NCBI RefSeq assembly: GCF_001590725.1
Contig: NZ_LQXR01000005.1
Location: 62,001-126,000, forward strand
Direction: 5' to 3'
Origin: Snodgrassella sp. CFCC 13594
GTDB lineage: Bacteria > Pseudomonadota > Gammaproteobacteria > Burkholderiales > Neisseriaceae
Length of the DNA: 64,000 nt
Notes under the pieces: generated by a model
The model's input: the letters and a program-made list of their open reading frames with translations, nothing else
Databases searched by the model: none
What the model was told of the DNA's origin: nothing
In this document: positions 28,084-36,968 of the stretch, in pieces
Numbering within the stretch: the stretch's first letter is position 1
Layout: every line of letters starts with the position of its first letter
Program-made: the position numbers and the translations under genes

Positions 28084-28494
28084 ATGGGGAAAATTGTGTC
28101 TACCCGAATCTACCACCAAACCGCCACACTTCTGTGCACAGGCTTGGCACTGTCTTTATTTTCCTTGCCTTCGGGCTTGGCCCATGGTGCACCCACCTGC
28201 GATATCCGCCAATTGGACTTAACCCCAATTCAAAAAGCCAAGCTACGCTTTATTCGTATGCAGCATAAAATGGCCTTAGAAAATCCGCAGCGCAGCACAA
28301 CACGCAATACACTCTCACAAGCACAACTACTTAACCAGCCTGATTTTGATGAAGGACAAGCCAAGCGCTTTGTGATTGATCGCTATGCACCACGCATGCA
28401 AAACGATGTCAATGAGCTACGGGTACAACATGCGTTCCTACAGGTACTCAACCATCAGCAACGACAAGAGTGGTTGCGCAATTGCTTGCGCTAA
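28084..28494 (+). CDS. Spy/CpxP-like periplasmic protein
   Basis: About 136 residues with a signal peptide ending near GLAHGA, then an all-helical mature part: LDLTPIQKAKLRFIRMQHKM with the LTxxQ motif of the Spy/CpxP family, QAKRFVIDRYAPRMQNDVNELRVQHAFLQVLNHQQRQEWLRNC with the second LxxxQRQ-type motif. Such proteins are envelope chaperones or stress sensors. Start is ATG 28084 or GTG 28096, the latter with GGGGA ahead. Two Cys (at about 39 and 134) could form a disulfide. Ends at a DUS terminator facing the pilin cluster. Confidence 0.72.
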   Translation: MGKIVSTRIYHQTATLLCTGLALSLFSLPSGLAHGAPTCDIRQLDLTPIQKAKLRFIRMQHKMALENPQRSTTRNTLSQAQLLNQPDFDEGQAKRFVIDRYAPRMQNDVNELRVQHAFLQVLNHQQRQEWLRNCLR

Positions 28495-28510
28495 AATTGC
28501 TTTTACTTAC

Positions 28511-28546
28511 GCATTCAGGCAGCCCAAAGGCTGCCTGAATGCGTTT
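28511..28546. terminator. DUS inverted-repeat terminator between Spy-like gene and pilin cluster
   Basis: GCATTCAGGCAGCC (28511-28524) and GGCTGCCTGAATGC (28529-28542): 14-bp perfect stem, 4-nt loop, then GTTTTG. Contains the exact DUS at 28528-28539. Confidence 0.85.
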
Positions 28547-28591
28547 TGTTTCAATCACACCATTCCCTACGACTGAATTGACACACTCATG

Positions 28592-29068
28592 TTAACTGGC
28601 TTCACATTTGCTATTGGCGCTGGCATCTGTAATCGTTGTGACATTGACTCCATCACACACATATGTGTTCCCTTGGTTATCCATCCACAAAGACTTGGTT
28701 CTGTTCATGCTGCTATTAGGTTGTGCATATAAGTAATAGGTGCTGCAGTCATTATCTTTAACACATGCAGCAGATAAGCTGTATTTTTTGGCCACTGGCG
28801 CTCCATCTGCTTCGCCCACCAACGTCGATACCGTTGCACTGGTCAAATTACTGCCAACGGGTAAAGCCAATTTATTGCGGCCTATATTTTGGTTAACTGC
28901 CACCAAAGTCCCTTTGGCATCAGCCAAATCCGCTTTTTCCACATACCTTCCATAAGCAGGCAAGGCAATGGCCGCCAAAATACCGAGAATGGCAATCACG
29001 ATCATCATTTCTATCAATGTAAACCCCGAAGGGTTTGTCTTACCCATAATAGGCTGAACCATATTCAT
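28592..29068 (-). CDS. pilL: Type IV pilin-like minor pilin (PilL/PilX position)
   Basis: A 158-residue type IV pilin. The prepilin peptidase site follows a short basic leader: NPSG then FTLIEMMIVIAILGILAAIALPAYGRYVEK, with Glu5 and a full hydrophobic helix. Four Cys in the globular part (AACVKDNDC, YVCDG, KCEAS) could form disulfides in the D-region. It is the last gene of a five-gene cluster after dnaB, the place of gonococcal pilL / meningococcal pilX, which promotes aggregation and adhesion in Neisseria. Assignment is by position and fold. Start may be ATG 29068 or 29062. Confidence 0.8.
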   Translation of the reverse strand: MNMVQPIMGKTNPSGFTLIEMMIVIAILGILAAIALPAYGRYVEKADLADAKGTLVAVNQNIGRNKLALPVGSNLTSATVSTLVGEADGAPVAKKYSLSAACVKDNDCSTYYLYAQPNSSMNRTKSLWMDNQGNTYVCDGVNVTTITDASANSKCEAS

Positions 29069-29074
29069 CCACCA

Positions 29075-29683
29075 TCAATTCGAAAATACTGCCTTTTCAT
29101 AAGATTGGAGTACAACTTGTGTATTGGCATTTTGCCCCCAGCCTTTTGCTGTCACCCGAAATAAATAATATAAGGTGCTGTTGTTTGTTTGCGTACCAAT
29201 AAACTCAATCACATAGCGAGCATTTTGGTAAGTACCACCCGATTTGACCGGAATAGAAGGATCCACACTCTGCGAATCACTGTTGACCGTCAGCACATTA
29301 TTGCGACGCCAGACATCACCTAAATCAGCACAGAGCCCACTGCCACAATTAATCGCTAATTTTGCGGATGAGCTGATAGGATAAGGCCCATTTGACACCA
29401 CAGTAGCGGGCGTATCTTTGGCGGCACAAAATCCCGATGTACAGCTATCTGTAAATGTGATCGTCCCACTCTCATTCACCAGTTCGGCAATTTTGGTTTC
29501 TGAGGCGTTTAATGCCGACTGAGCCTGAGCCAGAGCCACTTTGCGATCAGCATCATTGGCACTGCTTCTGGATTCCATATTGGTGCTTTGTAAAGTTGAA
29601 ATCACCAAAAACGCAATCACCAGCATAGCAATAATCACAATAAACAACGAAAATCCAGATTGCTTGTTTTCCCATCGTTGCAT
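29075..29683 (-). CDS. pilK: Minor pilin PilK (PilX N-terminal domain, GspK-like)
   Basis: A 202-residue minor pilin: KQSG then FSLFIVIIAMLVIAFLVISTLQS and ESRSSANDADRKVALAQAQSALNASE, the PilX_N signature. Position 5 of the mature protein is not Glu (it is Ile), as in GspK-type tip subunits and neisserial PilK. It ends RVTAKGWGQNANTQVVLQSY. ATG 29683 is preferred to the upstream TTG at 29728. Fourth gene of the cluster. Confidence 0.82.
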   Translation of the reverse strand: MQRWENKQSGFSLFIVIIAMLVIAFLVISTLQSTNMESRSSANDADRKVALAQAQSALNASETKIAELVNESGTITFTDSCTSGFCAAKDTPATVVSNGPYPISSSAKLAINCGSGLCADLGDVWRRNNVLTVNSDSQSVDPSIPVKSGGTYQNARYVIEFIGTQTNNSTLYYLFRVTAKGWGQNANTQVVLQSYEKAVFSN

Positions 29684-29733
29684 AAATTTTTTGCTTTCTT
29701 CTATTTTGAATCGGTATTTGAAAATCAATTTAT

Positions 29734-30582
29734 TTAGCCCGTGGTTAATTCATTGATTTTCTTTAAGCACAAATTACCTTGTCTCAGCATCGCCTGTACC
29801 ACATAGGATTGCGCTCCCTCACTGCAGCTGCCACCACTGTATTTGCCAGATGGGCACGTTGTTAACGTGGTGGCCACCAAAATAGGCAACTGTCCGCTAA
29901 CTGGGCTCGTGGTCATCCCCATGCGTTTGGCTGTATCAGTCGTTGATGTTGGGCATTTAGTGGAGTCTTGATATTGTAAGTTCAGCGCCAAATTCGATAC
30001 GTTTTCTGCCACCATTTGCGGGGTTGTCACCCAAGCCCCTTGAGAATACACAAATCGATACAAATTATAATGTGCATCCCGACCCATTTTAGCCACCACA
30101 TAAGCAGCCCCATCGATCATATTCTGATTATCTACGGTTTGCCCACAGTCATTGGCGTTCTGATTGTTGGTATTGTGTCCATAGATGGTGACCAAAGGTG
30201 ACCCTATCGTATCGGATGGCGCAATGGCAGAGGGCAATGCTGCCTGAGATAGAAATTTGTTATCCGTACTAATCGAGCCACCCAAAACAGCAGTGGTGGG
30301 TTCCGTCATACAGCCAAAATTACCAGCCTGTCTAATGTCGCGACGCAATAAATCGGCTGTATTTCTCATATTCTGCTGATAGGCCACTTTACTTTCAACG
30401 TCTTGCTTCAACTTTACCGTTGTAAAATAAGTCGCGCCTGCTGCCATTAAAACAATGACACCAATCGCGCTGGCCACCATAAATTCTATTAGACTAAAAC
30501 CTTGTTGACGAATATTGAAAGCAGGACGATTCAAATGAATTAAGGCTGCCTGATGGTTCAGTTTATTGTGAATGTGCTTCAT
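29734..30582 (-). CDS. pilJ: Minor pilin PilJ/PilW
   Basis: A 282-residue minor pilin of the PilW type. A long leader ends RQQG, followed by FSLIEFMVASAIGVIVLMAAGATYFTTVKL with Glu5. Next comes NTADLLRRDIRQAGNFGCM, typical of PilW-type proteins, and a large Cys-containing globular domain. It overlaps the upstream pilI gene by 4 nt. With PilH, PilI and PilK it is expected to form the priming complex at the pilus tip. Confidence 0.84.
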   Translation of the reverse strand: MKHIHNKLNHQAALIHLNRPAFNIRQQGFSLIEFMVASAIGVIVLMAAGATYFTTVKLKQDVESKVAYQQNMRNTADLLRRDIRQAGNFGCMTEPTTAVLGGSISTDNKFLSQAALPSAIAPSDTIGSPLVTIYGHNTNNQNANDCGQTVDNQNMIDGAAYVVAKMGRDAHYNLYRFVYSQGAWVTTPQMVAENVSNLALNLQYQDSTKCPTSTTDTAKRMGMTTSPVSGQLPILVATTLTTCPSGKYSGGSCSEGAQSYVVQAMLRQGNLCLKKINELTTG

Positions 30583-31001
30583 TGTGCATCGCCTATGGGT
30601 AACGTATAAGTAAAGTCACTGCCCTTACTTTGGTCTGTCCATGCCACCGAGATGGTCCCTTTACTGCCATCAATTGTGCATGACTTCACTTGCGCATTGG
30701 TCACCGCAATATCTTTCGAACAATCTGGTGAATCATAGCTTTGGTCTAGCACCAACTGCGTGCCATTGGTCATCGAAACCGTTTTAACCTGCATAATGGG
30801 GTCTGCCATGGCTGATTCAGCTAAGTCATCAACTTGGCGCGCCACTTCACTTTGGTTTTGTGCATTCACTGCTGCGTCAACAGATTTGAGCTGGGTAATC
30901 ATCAATACCAAAACCCCAAACGACAACACAAAGATTGAAATCATGGCTTCTATTAACGTAGATCCGCGCTGCCGATGCTGTTTTTGCATTGATTCCACCA
31001 T
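30579..31001 (-). CDS. pilI: Minor pilin PilI/PilV
   Basis: A 140-residue minor pilin with RQRG then STLIEAMISIFVLSFGVLVLMITQLKSVDAAVNAQNQSEVARQVDDLAE, the PilV-type N terminus, Glu5 present. One Cys pair (SPDCSKD, KSCTIDG) could form a disulfide. ATG 31001 is the likely start although the frame is open to 31055. It lies between the pilH-type gene and pilJ, which it overlaps by 4 nt. Confidence 0.82.
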   Translation of the reverse strand: MVESMQKQHRQRGSTLIEAMISIFVLSFGVLVLMITQLKSVDAAVNAQNQSEVARQVDDLAESAMADPIMQVKTVSMTNGTQLVLDQSYDSPDCSKDIAVTNAQVKSCTIDGSKGTISVAWTDQSKGSDFTYTLPIGDAQ

Positions 31002-31057
31002 CTTATTACGTCCCTTAAATTTGGTTTCCAATGGCGCCACCTTTTCCATTCCCACTG

Positions 31058-31716
31058 CTATTTATCGAGACAATAATCTGATTGGGGCGTATTGACATTG
31101 CACACAACACTTTTACCACTTGGATCAATCAAAACCTTGCGCACCAACGTATTGTCTTTTGTATCGGTTAAGGTAAACACCACATAACCCGCCCCAGTTG
31201 ACCAACTATTATCCTTGTACCAGCCCATCATGCCGCTAGGCATAAAACCAATGCGAGTAACACCCGTCACACTCGCACCAGTATTGTCGAAAACAGCAAA
31301 TTTACTGGTAATTTTACTGTCTGTGCCATTTTGGTTGACTGCCACAGTGCGTATTGTTTGGTCAGCCACAAAATTATTGTTTAATTGTGTGTCTTTCCAG
31401 ATAATCATACCTTGCATGGAGCTGCTGGCCTCAAAATCACTACAAGTATTGGATGCCCCAGTACCGGTTCCAGTACCGGTTTTTATGGTTGTCGCGCAAG
31501 CAACGATGGGCAAATTTAATCGAATGGCTTCAGAGCGCGCAAACTGAAACAGAGAAACAACTTGATCGGCTTTGCTTTGGACCCGCTGACTGGCAATCCA
31601 ACGACTCATATTGGGCAACGCAATAGCGGCATGATGGCCATAATGGCAATCACCACCATGAGTTCAACCAGCGTAAAACCACTGGCTGCTTGATGCCGCA
31701 TTGATGTTTTTCTCAT
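31058..31716 (-). pseudogene. pilH: Minor pilin PilH/FimT, interrupted by a -1 frameshift near its 5' end
   Basis: A GspH/FimT-type minor pilin. Reading from ATG 31716 (in-frame ATGs also at 31725 and 31737), the leader and helix are intact: QAASG then FTLVELMVVIAIMAIM, after which the frame shifts. The rest resumes LPNMSRWIASQRVQSKADQVVSLFQFARSEAIRLN and a beta-rich GspH domain with VFTLTDTKDNTL. One G on the coding strand (C between 31630 and 31631 on +) gives IMAIMAAIALPNMS, the canonical helix, and about 219 residues. It directly follows dnaB. Confidence 0.82.
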
Positions 31717-31874
31717 AACCCGCATCACTTTTGTCATTAATTTGTTTTATCCGTAAATTCTATAATAAATATAGTAAATATGCCATTTGCAACGCTAGCG
31801 TTCTTATGTTTCGCCTATTCCAAATCATCAAAGCAATTCAGTTGGACAATTTTGATGAATCAAACTTTAACCAA

Positions 31875-33272
31875 CTACTCATACTCATACCCGTCTGGTA
31901 TCAATGCATTATCAAATTTGGTGTACTGGCCTTGGAAAGTCAAATTCACCTTGCCTGTTGGGCCATTACGGTGTTTGCCGATAATGCATTCGGCCAACCC
32001 TTTAAACTGGCTGTCAGGATTATAATATTCATCCCGATACATAAACATAATCAAATCAGCATCTTGCTCAATTGCGCCCGACTCACGCAAGTCAGACATC
32101 ATGGGGCGTTTATCGGTTCGTTGCTCAACCGATCGCGAAAGCTGTGATAAAGCAATAATGGGCACCTGCAATTCTTTGGCCAATGCCTTCAATGAGCGCG
32201 AAATTTCACCCAGTTCCGATGCCCGATTGTCAGACCGGCCAGACCCAGACATCAACTGCAAGTAATCAATGACGATCAATCCCAGCTTACCGCCCTTTTG
32301 ACGGGCCAAGCGCCGAGCTCGAGCTCGTATCTCCAAGGCAGTAAGGCCTGCAGTTTCATCAATATACATAGGGGCATCAGAAAGCTTAACCACAGCATCA
32401 TTCAATCTGCCCCAATGTTCGTCTTGCAGTTGGCCGGTTTTCAAAACACTTTGATCTACCCGACCCACTGAACCGAGCATACGCAAAACCAACTGCGCCC
32501 CACCCATTTCCATAGAAAACACCGCCACGGGTAAATGCCCTTCTATTGCCACGTGCTCAGCAATATTCAAAGAAAATGCGGTTTTCCCCATAGATGGCCG
32601 TCCCGCAACAATCACCAAATCACCAGGCTGCAAGCCAGAAGTCATGCGGTCTAAATCAATAAACCCAGTCGCCACACCGGTAACATCGTTTTTATTGTCT
32701 CTTGAATACAAGGTATCAATACGGCTGACTACTTCTTTGAGCAGCTCTGGCATGGCCAAAAAGCCTTGCTTTGAGCGCGCCGTAGATTCGGCAATCTGAA
32801 AAACACTGTTTTCAGCCTCATCCAACATTTGTGCCGCCTCTTTACCTTGAGGGTTATAAGCCGTCCTAGCAATTTCCGTGCCTACTTGCGCAAGCTGCCG
32901 CATAATGGAACGCTCGCGCACAATCTCGGCATAGCGACGAATATTCGCGGCAGAAGGCGTATTTTGAGCCAAATTGATCAGGTACTCAAAACCACCAGCC
33001 GCATCAAGCTCTTCTCGCCGTTGCAATTCCTCTTGCACCGTAATCACATCGGCCGGCCGCGACAACTCAATCAACTGAGCGATGGCCTTAAATATCAGCC
33101 GATGCTCATGTCGATAAAAATCGTGTTCATTGATGACATCAGCAATGCGATCCCAAGCACTGTTTTCCAGTAGCAGTCCACCCAGCACTGACTGCTCCGC
33201 TTCCATCGAATGAGGCGGCACGGACAGCATACCGGCATCAGATGCCTCATTGGCCAAATTGATTTCATCCAT
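31875..33272 (-). CDS. dnaB: Replicative DNA helicase DnaB
   Basis: A 465-residue hexameric helicase at the replication fork. The N-terminal domain (PHSMEAEQSVLGGLL, to about 125) binds primase. The RecA-type motor has Walker A VAGRPSMGKTAFSLN near residue 222, LIVIDYLQLMSG (Walker B), and LSQLSRSVEQRTDKRPMMSDLRESGAIEQDADLIMF near the end with the arginine finger region. Length matches E. coli (471). The dnaB-pilHIJKL order with sodB on the other side is characteristic of Neisseria. Confidence 0.96.
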   Translation of the reverse strand: MDEINLANEASDAGMLSVPPHSMEAEQSVLGGLLLENSAWDRIADVINEHDFYRHEHRLIFKAIAQLIELSRPADVITVQEELQRREELDAAGGFEYLINLAQNTPSAANIRRYAEIVRERSIMRQLAQVGTEIARTAYNPQGKEAAQMLDEAENSVFQIAESTARSKQGFLAMPELLKEVVSRIDTLYSRDNKNDVTGVATGFIDLDRMTSGLQPGDLVIVAGRPSMGKTAFSLNIAEHVAIEGHLPVAVFSMEMGGAQLVLRMLGSVGRVDQSVLKTGQLQDEHWGRLNDAVVKLSDAPMYIDETAGLTALEIRARARRLARQKGGKLGLIVIDYLQLMSGSGRSDNRASELGEISRSLKALAKELQVPIIALSQLSRSVEQRTDKRPMMSDLRESGAIEQDADLIMFMYRDEYYNPDSQFKGLAECIIGKHRNGPTGKVNLTFQGQYTKFDNALIPDGYEYE

Positions 33273-33484
33273 TTACTTTTGCTTACATGAGTTTAAGTGT
33301 TTCAGAATAGATTTTACCATTGCTTCGGTCTGATTTGCGGCCTATTCATTCCTTGTATTACAATGAATTCGATTCAAATATAGGGCTTAATCGACCTTAT
33401 TACTGAAAACAACGTTTTGATTCACCCTTAGCGGCCTGAATTAAAAACCATAACACATACAAACACCAACCAAGAAAAGGAAGC

Positions 33485-34072
33485 ATGATGGAACACAAAT
33501 TACCAGAACTGCCTTATGCATTGGATGCTTTGGCACCGCACATTTCCAAAGAAACCATGGAATACCACTACGGTAAGCACCACCAAACCTACATCACCAA
33601 TCTTAACAACCAAATTAAAGGCACTGAGTTTGAAAATCTACCTTTAGAAGAAGTGGTCAAAAAAGCCACGGGTGGCATGTTTAATAACGCTGCTCAAGAT
33701 TGGAACCACACCTTTTATTGGTTTGGTTTCGCGCCTAATGGTGTGGCTTTAGCAGAAGGCGGCTCATTAGCACAAGCAATCGATGCGAAATGGGGCTCTT
33801 TTGCAGAATTTCAGGCGGCCTTTGACAAAGTTGCCGCAGGTACGTTTGGTTCAGGCTGGGCTTGGCTGGTTAAAACCCCTGCCGGTGAATTGGATTTGGT
33901 GTCCACCAGTAATGCAGCCACACCATTGACCACTGACAATACCCCGCTGCTGACTTGTGACGTATGGGAACACGCGTATTACATCGACTATCGCAATAGC
34001 CGCCCAAACTATTTGAAAAATTTTTGGGAAATCATCAACTGGGCTGAAGTAGAAAAACGCTTCGCCGCATAA
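33485..34072 (+). CDS. sodB: Superoxide dismutase, Fe type
   Basis: A 195-residue cytoplasmic Fe/Mn SOD. Metal ligands sit in [21 protein letters not shown] and [12 protein letters not shown]. The AAQxWNH form and Gln context favour Fe. GSGWAWLV is also present. Two adjacent ATGs (33485, 33488) follow AAGGA; either may be used. It ends in a 64-bp palindrome. Confidence 0.95.
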   Translation: MMEHKLPELPYALDALAPHISKETMEYHYGKHHQTYITNLNNQIKGTEFENLPLEEVVKKATGGMFNNAAQDWNHTFYWFGFAPNGVALAEGGSLAQAIDAKWGSFAEFQAAFDKVAAGTFGSGWAWLVKTPAGELDLVSTSNAATPLTTDNTPLLTCDVWEHAYYIDYRNSRPNYLKNFWEIINWAEVEKRFAA

Positions 34073-34080
34073 AGATGATT

Positions 34081-34144
34081 GCATACGGGTCTAAACAACA
34101 GGCTGCCCGAATATTCAGGCAGCCTGTTGTTTAGACCCGTATGC
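34081..34144. terminator. 64-bp near-perfect palindrome with DUS core between sodB and nnrE
   Basis: The arms 34081-34112 and 34113-34144 are reverse complements with a single mismatch and no spacer. The right arm contains an exact DUS (34115-34126), and the left arm's copy is altered at one base (AGGCTGCCCGAA). Lying between convergent genes, it should terminate both. Confidence 0.85.
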
Positions 34145-34158
34145 ATGAACCCTAATGC

Positions 34159-34782
34159 CTAACACAAATCAATGCACACGATCTCCCCGCAAGCGTTCTG
34201 CGCCTCTTTGCCCACATGGGCATGCTTCAAAGCTTGGAAAGCATAAGTTAGATTGGCCTCAAAAGCATGCGCTGCCACTGCCGCGCTGTCACCATGAATG
34301 CCACTGGGTATATCCAAAGCCACCTTAAAAGACCGATGGTGCTGATTAACCACATCAAAACACGCTGCCACGTTTACCGGCAACACACCATGAAAGCCTG
34401 TGCCATAAACCGCATCAATAACCACTTGACTGGTTTCCAATACAGGCGCCAATTGATCGCCATCAATCATTTTCACCGACTGCGGTAATTTAGCCAAATT
34501 AATCAAGGCCAAGGGCGATAAATCACTACCTTGCAATAATAAAACAAATACGGCCCACCCAGCCTCAGCCAATGCCTTAGCCATCACCAAACCATCGCCG
34601 GCATTGTTACCTTTACCACACAGAACGACGGTATTTTGAGGCTCAGAGAAACGCAATAACAAATCAGCAGCCGCACGCTGACCCGCACGACGCATCATTT
34701 CCGCATAGCTCAATCCCGCTGCCGCCTGCTGATCCTCCCAAGCCTTCATTTGTGCAATGCTGTAAATCGGTTGCTCTGACAT
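34159..34782 (-). CDS. nnrE: NAD(P)H-hydrate epimerase (YjeF N-terminal domain only)
   Basis: A 207-residue protein that interconverts R and S NAD(P)HX, damaged forms of the cofactors. It has the YjeF_N motifs SYAEMMRRAGQRAA, VVLCGKGNNAGDGLVMAK, VIDAVYGTGFHG and VALDIPSGIHGD. The dehydratase domain usually fused in bacteria is absent, so repair would need a separate kinase-like dehydratase. ATG 34782 gives MSEQPIYSIAQ; GGAG lies 8-9 nt upstream. Confidence 0.85.
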   Translation of the reverse strand: MSEQPIYSIAQMKAWEDQQAAAGLSYAEMMRRAGQRAAADLLLRFSEPQNTVVLCGKGNNAGDGLVMAKALAEAGWAVFVLLLQGSDLSPLALINLAKLPQSVKMIDGDQLAPVLETSQVVIDAVYGTGFHGVLPVNVAACFDVVNQHHRSFKVALDIPSGIHGDSAAVAAHAFEANLTYAFQALKHAHVGKEAQNACGEIVCIDLC

Positions 34783-34841
34783 ATATTCTCCTAATGCGTG
34801 TGGCGTGTGGGAGGGAGTTCCCGAGCCGTTGGAGCACCGCA

Positions 34842-35201
34842 TTAATCGTTATCTATACCACGCTCAATTTGCACGCCCACGCTGCGTACATGCGGCAAAA
34901 TACCCGGTTTCACCACTTTCACACGCACCCACAACGCACCAAACTCGCGCAACACTAACTGAGCCACGAACTCTGCCAACGCTTCCAGCAATAGAAATTG
35001 CTGTTCAGATAATGTCTGGCGCAATATCTGCGCCACCTCCGCATAATGAATGGTTTCATCAATATCATCATTCCGAGCGGCTGCCTGAAGGTCTACGCCC
35101 ATATCCAAATCCAGAACTAGGGTTTGCCGCTGCTGCCGCTCCCAGTCATAAACACCAATTAAGGTTTCGGCTTCCAAACCATGTAAAAAGACTGTATCCA
35201 T
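34842..35201 (-). CDS. folB: Dihydroneopterin aldolase
   Basis: A 119-residue aldolase/epimerase of folate synthesis that converts dihydroneopterin to hydroxymethyl-dihydropterin. Motifs: LHGLEAETLIGVYDWER, DETIHYAEVAQIL, LLLEALAEFVAQLVL (catalytic Glu) and VKVVKPGIL (catalytic Lys). It precedes nnrE with a 60-bp gap and is divergent from plsY, as in E. coli. Other folate genes here are folP and nudB. Confidence 0.93.
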   Translation of the reverse strand: MDTVFLHGLEAETLIGVYDWERQQRQTLVLDLDMGVDLQAAARNDDIDETIHYAEVAQILRQTLSEQQFLLLEALAEFVAQLVLREFGALWVRVKVVKPGILPHVRSVGVQIERGIDND

Positions 35202-35256
35202 CACCGCTGGCCTAAGCTAAAATGCGTGTCTCAATATTGTAGTCTAAAGACTCACC

Positions 35257-35862
35257 ATGATGGTTAACTTCTTCGCCACAGCTTGTGCCTATTTACTCGG
35301 ATCACTGTCCTTCGCGGTCATTGTTTCCAAAGCCTATGGCATGGCTGACCCACGCAACTACGGCTCAGGCAACCCAGGCGCCACCAATGTTTTGCGCAGT
35401 GGCAAAAAATCCGCGGCCGCACTCACCTTGCTGGGGGATGCACTCAAAGGCTGGCTGGCCGTCTGGCTGGCACAACATTTTCAGGCAGCCTTGGGCCTAG
35501 ACACCATCACCATTGCTTTGGTTGCCGTCGCCGTGTTGGTGGGACACATGTGGCCAGTTTTTTTTGGGTTCAAAGGCGGAAAAGGTGTGGCCACGGCAAT
35601 TGGCGTATTGTTTGCCCTATCCTGGCCAACCGCGCTCATTTGTGCGGCAGTGTGGTTGATTATGGCCTTCGGCTTTAAAGTATCTTCTTTAGCCGCACTG
35701 ATCGCCACCCTTATCAGTCCGATTGTTGCTTATTTCTTCATGCCCCATTTATCGTGGATATTAGCGGTGGTAGCTATTGCCGTATTGGTCCTACTGCGCC
35801 ACAAGAAAAACATCCAAAACTTATTACAGGGAACAGAGAGCAAAATCGGCAAACCTCGGTAA
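35257..35862 (+). CDS. plsY: Acyl-phosphate:glycerol-3-phosphate acyltransferase
   Basis: A 201-residue membrane enzyme that makes lysophosphatidate, first step of phospholipid synthesis. Five membrane helices; the three conserved loops are visible as GSGNPGATNVLRSGK, GHMWPVFFGFKGGKGVATAIG and the C-terminal LLRHKKNIQNLLQGTESKIG. An exact DUS (35480-35491) falls in the gene. Transcribed divergently from folB, ends at an intrinsic terminator. Confidence 0.95.
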   Translation: MMVNFFATACAYLLGSLSFAVIVSKAYGMADPRNYGSGNPGATNVLRSGKKSAAALTLLGDALKGWLAVWLAQHFQAALGLDTITIALVAVAVLVGHMWPVFFGFKGGKGVATAIGVLFALSWPTALICAAVWLIMAFGFKVSSLAALIATLISPIVAYFFMPHLSWILAVVAIAVLVLLRHKKNIQNLLQGTESKIGKPR

Positions 35863-35895
35863 TGATCCAATCGCCAAACCAACATTACGAATAAC

Positions 35896-35919
35896 AAAGA
35901 CGCCCTAGATGGCGTCTTT
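35896..35919. terminator. Bidirectional terminator between plsY and speB
   Basis: AAAGACGCC (35896-35904) and GGCGTCTTT (35911-35919), 6-nt loop, followed by TTTAATTT. A DUS variant TTCAGGCAACCT follows at 35923-35934. Confidence 0.8.
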
Positions 35920-35941
35920 AATTTCAGGCAACCTCAGATCA

Positions 35942-36910
35942 CTACCGCTGCCCGGCTACTTTTTTGTTGCGCATCAAACAGAGCATATCCGCAGCCACAT
36001 GAGCAGCCGCAATGGCAGTGATTTCAGCATTGTCGTAGGCAGGCGCTACTTCTACTACGTCCATACCCACGATATCCAAATTACCCAGTGCGCGTACGAT
36101 ACTTAATGCTTGGTGTGAGCTCAAACCACCGGCTACCGGGGTCCCCGTTCCGGGCGCAAAAGCGGGATCCAAACAATCAATATCAAAAGTAAGATAAACA
36201 GGATTATCGCCAATAATGTCTTCTATTCGAGCCACCGTAGCCTCTACCCCATGTTCATGCACCCAAGGCGCAAACAACATGTTCATACCCATGAAATCAG
36301 TATTCCACGTACGAATACCCACCTGGGCTGATGCATTTGGGTCAATCAACCCATCATGAATGGCTTTATAAAACATGGTGCCATGATTTAAGGAATCAGG
36401 CGCATCGTCAGGCCAAGTATCGCAATGTGCATCAAAATGCAGCAAACTTAAAGGCTTCCCGTATTTTTCAACATGTGCCTGCAGCAGTGGGTAAGTAATG
36501 TAATGATCGCCGCCGAAAGTCAGCATCTTGGCATGACTATTGGTGATGATGTCCAAAGCATGCTGTTTTATAGACTCGCGTATGGTCCATGGCTGATGTG
36601 CATCAAACCAGCAGTCACCATAATCAACCACAGCCAAGTCATCAAAAGGATCAAAACCCCAAGGAAAGAGATTGAGCTCCGCCAATTGCACGCTGGCTGC
36701 ACGAATCGCAGCGGGCCCCAAACGCGCACCAGGCCGAAATGTAGTGGCCAAGTCCAGCGGTACACCAGAAACCACCACATCCACGCCATCTAAATTGCGG
36801 GTGTATTGCCGACGCATAAAAGACAAAGCACCGGAGTAAGTATTTTCTATGGTTGAACCCATCAACCCTGGCCGTCGGAATGCACCATCGCCATAAATTT
36901 TTTCTGACAT
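35942..36910 (-). CDS. speB: Agmatinase (ureohydrolase family)
   Basis: A 322-residue Mn-dependent hydrolase converting agmatine to putrescine and urea. Metal motifs: LTFGGDHYITYP, LLHFDAHCDTWPDD, and TFDIDCLDPAFAPGTGTPVAGGL. The IDCLDPAFAPGTGTP form matches agmatinases more than arginases. There is no speA in the window. It follows dedA on the same strand after a 58-bp gap. Confidence 0.88.
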   Translation of the reverse strand: MSEKIYGDGAFRRPGLMGSTIENTYSGALSFMRRQYTRNLDGVDVVVSGVPLDLATTFRPGARLGPAAIRAASVQLAELNLFPWGFDPFDDLAVVDYGDCWFDAHQPWTIRESIKQHALDIITNSHAKMLTFGGDHYITYPLLQAHVEKYGKPLSLLHFDAHCDTWPDDAPDSLNHGTMFYKAIHDGLIDPNASAQVGIRTWNTDFMGMNMLFAPWVHEHGVEATVARIEDIIGDNPVYLTFDIDCLDPAFAPGTGTPVAGGLSSHQALSIVRALGNLDIVGMDVVEVAPAYDNAEITAIAAAHVAADMLCLMRNKKVAGQR

Positions 36911-36968
36911 GAAGTCTCCTTATCCAAGCATGAAGCAAAGAATTGGCACAGAGAAAGAGCTGATACTG

